Shown: positions 28,946 through 31,282 of the stretch, in pieces
Position numbering within the stretch: the stretch's first letter is position 1
How the letters are laid out: the number at the start of each line of letters is the position of its first letter
IMG/VR virus record: IMGVR_UViG_3300034101_001443
Location: 1-31,282 of that record
Length of the DNA stretch: 31,282 nucleotides
DNA from: a virus
Reading direction: 5' to 3' (one strand)
Translations under genes and position numbers: made by a program
Notes under the pieces: model-generated
The model's database searches: none
What the model saw: only the letters and a program-made list of their open reading frames with translations
What the model was told of the DNA's origin: nothing

Positions 28946-29445
28946 TTCATCAACTCCGCGATGCCTTTGTTAATTTCTACTAACTTATTGCTCATAAGTT
29001 CCATATTATAGGTTAGTTCCCCGCGCTGCGCGAAAAGGTTGATTAGTTTCTGCTTTCGATCAGCAGCTTCTTTTTCAGCCTGTTGAATCTTTGACGGAAT
29101 TACCGCTCCAGTCTCAAGCCAGTGCTGTAAAGAGTCTGCATATAGCATCCCAAAATGCCGATGCTTTAGCTCGCCGTTCTCAAATACAAACAGTGCTGGA
29201 ACCGAATCTTTCACAACGTCTGACTTGTCTTGCCGCATCCAGGTTCGTTTGAACTCACTTGGCTGTGGGTTTTTATCCATTGGATGGGATACTTTGAGCA
29301 TACCGCATTGGTAGGCTGACATATCCACGCGCTCCATCTGCTCATCCAAACGTGTGCAGTAGGGGCAATTATCCGCAAATATTTTTACAAATACCTTATT
29401 GCCTTGAATAAACTCTTTTACGCTCTCTTCGCTCAGCACCAACAT
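28942..29445 (-). CDS. Thioredoxin-fold protein with CPYC active site
   Basis: 167 residues. KVFVKIFADNCPYCTRLDEQ carries a CPYC redox pair at residues 27-30, as in glutaredoxins, and SVPALFVFENGELKHRHFG supplies the cis-Pro loop and last strands of a thioredoxin fold. After about residue 120 a helical tail follows (KIQQAEKEAADRKQKLINLF). There is no signal peptide, so it acts in the cytoplasm. It starts two bases after the Cys-rich protein ends. Role possibilities: disulfide exchange on that protein, or a structural subunit as thioredoxin is in T7 polymerase; no polymerase is seen here. Confidence 0.8.
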   Translation of the reverse strand: MLVLSEESVKEFIQGNKVFVKIFADNCPYCTRLDEQMERVDMSAYQCGMLKVSHPMDKNPQPSEFKRTWMRQDKSDVVKDSVPALFVFENGELKHRHFGMLYADSLQHWLETGAVIPSKIQQAEKEAADRKQKLINLFAQRGELTYNMELMSNKLVEINKGIAELMK

Positions 29446-29447
29446 AA

Positions 29448-31282
29448 TTATTTTCCGAATACATACCAGTTAGACGAAACTAAATAGTTACCAGAACATC
29501 CTGAGTAATATGTAGCCGATTCGCAGGATGACTGATCTCCGTAGCCGGTACAAGAGGCGTTGCCTCCGCAAGTCGAGCCATCCCAAACGCAGTTAGAGTA
29601 GTTTTGAGTGCAACCGCTTGTGCTGCCGCAAGTTGCTTCATTAAAACTGCTACACGCTTCTAATCGTCTAAACGGACTAACATGAACCCAATCTTTGTAG
29701 TTAGAAAGCGTATACGACGTTGTGTGATCTACTGTGTCGCCGGAGGACGGAACTAACACTACATCTGCGTTTGTGCTTGATGTGTTATAGATCCAGTAAT
29801 CTCTGTCAGGACAAGTAGTAATCGACGGAAGCGTCAAGGTGATTGCGGTCTGCCATGTGCATCCGGATTCAGCGTTACAGTTAGTCTGATCGTCGATTCC
29901 TCCGCACGATGCCGATCCGCTACAGGCTGCGCCGTAAACTCCAGTGCAGTTGCCAGTAGCATAGGTACCGTCGCAAGTGTAAGAATCGTAAGTACCTGAG
30001 CAACTGACGTACCACGAACCGCCGGTACACGCTCCCGTGCCGCTATCATACGAACAATATCCACCGCCGTTTGCTGCGTTACACGCTGTACCGTCACCAC
30101 CGCCATCCGAATAATTAGCGCAGTCGTCAAAGTTTTGCGTACAGCCGCTTGTACTACCACAAGCTGTTTCATTTAACGTCGAGCAATCTTGTGGATTGTT
30201 ATTCCAACTACATCCTGTTTGCCCCTCGCACGATGATTGATTATTGTTATAGACTGAGCAACTTGATTGCTCCCAAGTGCATCCGGTTTGACCTGTGCAT
30301 GATGACTCGTCGCCGTTATAAACAGAACAATCGTATCCGGCAAACCAACTACATCCACCGTGTGCGTCACGAGCAAGGCACGTCGCCTCGGTCGTGTAGG
30401 ATGAACAAGCGTTAGTAGGAGCGCCGGTACACGTTGCCGTTGACGGATCAACAATCCACTCGGTCGCTGTGTTGTCTAGCGTTTGGTTGGCGGTGATGTA
30501 TTTGACCTTGAGCGCCGTACCACCTTGGCTCATGAGCGTACTGCTCGGACTGGATGCGCCACCTGCGTTCACACCATTGAGGAAAGCTCCGTATCCGTAG
30601 TGAGTAAATGTGCTAGGATTATTGTAGCTGACTAAAGTGTTTGTAGCTTTGTGGTACACGGAAGCTCCGTTACCAGTGCCACCAATCCACGTTGACACCT
30701 CACCTGATGAAGTTGCGCCGATATGCGCTTGATTAGTTCCGCTAAATTGAAAATCGATCCAAGTGTACCCTCCGTTATTTTGTAGGCTTATGTGGCGGGT
30801 ATCCCCAGGAAGGCCATTATTTTTGATGCGGGACGTAATTGTGAGAACGCCGTCAGTATTGGAGTTGGAGGCAGCAATCTGTAAATCGCCTGTGCGAATA
30901 GTGCCGCCGACGTAAGTATTCAGGGAAACATCGTCGATGGTGAATCGAGCTGTATTCGACGGTGTAAACGTCAGGTTGGTAAAGTTACTGTTTGATGAAT
31001 TGGTTATAATACCACGATAAATATAAGTGCCATTTTGACTGAGATTTGCACCCCAGGTAAAGCCTTGATACGCAGCCGACACTGTTCCAGCGGTAAGGTT
31101 GGAAATCGTAAACTTTAGTTCCCAGCGATCTCCAAGAACTGGCGTGGTAATATTTTGGCTTAGTGCGCCGGTGCCATTTGCGTTATGACTTACTGCGTTA
31201 CTGCCATACGCCCAACCAGTGGGGAGAGTCCATCCTGATGCGTTGCCGCTAAAGGTACCATTCGTTATTTGTGTATTGACGC
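29448..31282 (-). CDS. Cys-rich fibre-like protein with jelly-roll-like N-terminus; N-terminus cut by window edge
   Basis: The frame is open to the right edge (about 610 residues visible); a GTG at 31080-31082 looks internal, because the residues before it are coding-like. They read NGTFSGNASGWTLPTGWAYG, then LGDRWELKFTISNLTAG, the pattern of a carbohydrate-binding jelly roll. A beta region follows, then from about residue 282 a stretch with 33 Cys in repeats such as NNQSSCEGQTGCSWNNN, CGSTSGCTQNFDDC and CGSTSGCTQNYSNC, similar to plexin-type Cys-rich repeats. Probably an adhesive virion fibre. The protein ends NYLVSSNWYVFGK. Confidence 0.75.
   Translation of the reverse strand, partial: VNTQITNGTFSGNASGWTLPTGWAYGSNAVSHNANGTGALSQNITTPVLGDRWELKFTISNLTAGTVSAAYQGFTWGANLSQNGTYIYRGIITNSSNSNFTNLTFTPSNTARFTIDDVSLNTYVGGTIRTGDLQIAASNSNTDGVLTITSRIKNNGLPGDTRHISLQNNGGYTWIDFQFSGTNQAHIGATSSGEVSTWIGGTGNGASVYHKATNTLVSYNNPSTFTHYGYGAFLNGVNAGGASSPSSTLMSQGGTALKVKYITANQTLDNTATEWIVDPSTATCTGAPTNACSSYTTEATCLARDAHGGCSWFAGYDCSVYNGDESSCTGQTGCTWEQSSCSVYNNNQSSCEGQTGCSWNNNPQDCSTLNETACGSTSGCTQNFDDCANYSDGGGDGTACNAANGGGYCSYDSGTGACTGGSWYVSCSGTYDSYTCDGTYATGNCTGVYGAACSGSASCGGIDDQTNCNAESGCTWQTAITLTLPSITTCPDRDYWIYNTSSTNADVVLVPSSGDTVDHTTSYTLSNYKDWVHVSPFRRLEACSSFNEATCGSTSGCTQNYSNCVWDGSTCGGNASCTGYGDQSSCESATYYSGCSGNYLVSSNWYVFGK

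Noticed and set aside
29834-30454. Minus-strand frames of about 100 codons over the Cys-rich repeats
   Set aside because: Ala/Val/Thr/Arg-rich shadows created by the repeats in another frame.
1-31282. tRNA or rRNA genes
   Set aside because: No cloverleaf with TTCGA-type arm or rRNA-like stretch was recognised by eye on either strand; a tRNA scan would be decisive.

Overview
The window is part of a tailed bacteriophage genome (Caudoviricetes). It has terminase genes, a major capsid protein with a scaffold, tail hub and adaptor candidates, internal virion (ejection) proteins including a lytic transglycosylase, an S74-type tail fibre and a lysis cassette. The P22-like parts list (short-tail adaptor, hub, ejection proteins) suggests podovirus morphology, and the transglycosylase plus holin and spanin-like genes suggest a Gram-negative host. 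No host can be named. No integrase, DNA polymerase, primase or RNA polymerase is visible, so replication and transcription probably depend on the host. No portal gene is visible; it may lie beyond one of the ends.

Layout. (1) 1-2.46 kb, minus strand: a regulator with a helix-turn-helix (HTH), the small terminase, two small CX2C/CX4C proteins and the start of the large terminase, which runs off the left edge. The large terminase is interrupted by an intein. An HNH-endonuclease-like gene lies inside that intein on the opposite strand. (2) 2.46-2.66 kb: a divergent control region. (3) 2.66-10.09 kb, plus strand: an early module of small, tightly packed genes, including a Bet/RecT annealase, a pair of paralogues one of which ends in an SSB-like acidic tip, an HNH endonuclease, two DUF551 proteins and a Holliday-junction-resolvase-like nuclease. 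One minus-strand gene sits inside this module (4.03-4.53 kb). It encodes a winged-helix, lambda-O-like initiator and carries four phased palindromic repeats next to an AT-rich stretch, which looks like a replication origin inside its initiator gene. (4) 10.09-31.28 kb, minus strand, in order of transcription from the right edge: a Cys-rich fibre-like protein (cut by the edge), a thioredoxin-like protein, small head-region genes, scaffold, capsid, three small capsid-associated genes, tail adaptor, internal proteins, tail hub, ejection proteins with a transglycosylase, tail fibre, then the lysis genes. The two modules meet tail to tail at about 10.09 kb.

How the parts fit. Two plus-strand promoters with the same box layout (2588 and 4656) would drive the early genes, with a terminator at 4550-4584 between them. 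The HTH protein is the obvious candidate regulator of the divergent region. Replication would start at the iterons using the host replisome, and Bet, the SSB-like protein and the nuclease would handle recombination. Late minus-strand genes build the particle and lyse the cell.

Most notable observations: the terminase intein with an antisense HNH gene and a second strand that stays stop-free under it; the lambda-like origin; the SSB-like tail; a short SPGVY motif repeated across three neighbouring virion-protein genes; and a hairpin that could hide the capsid ribosome-binding site.
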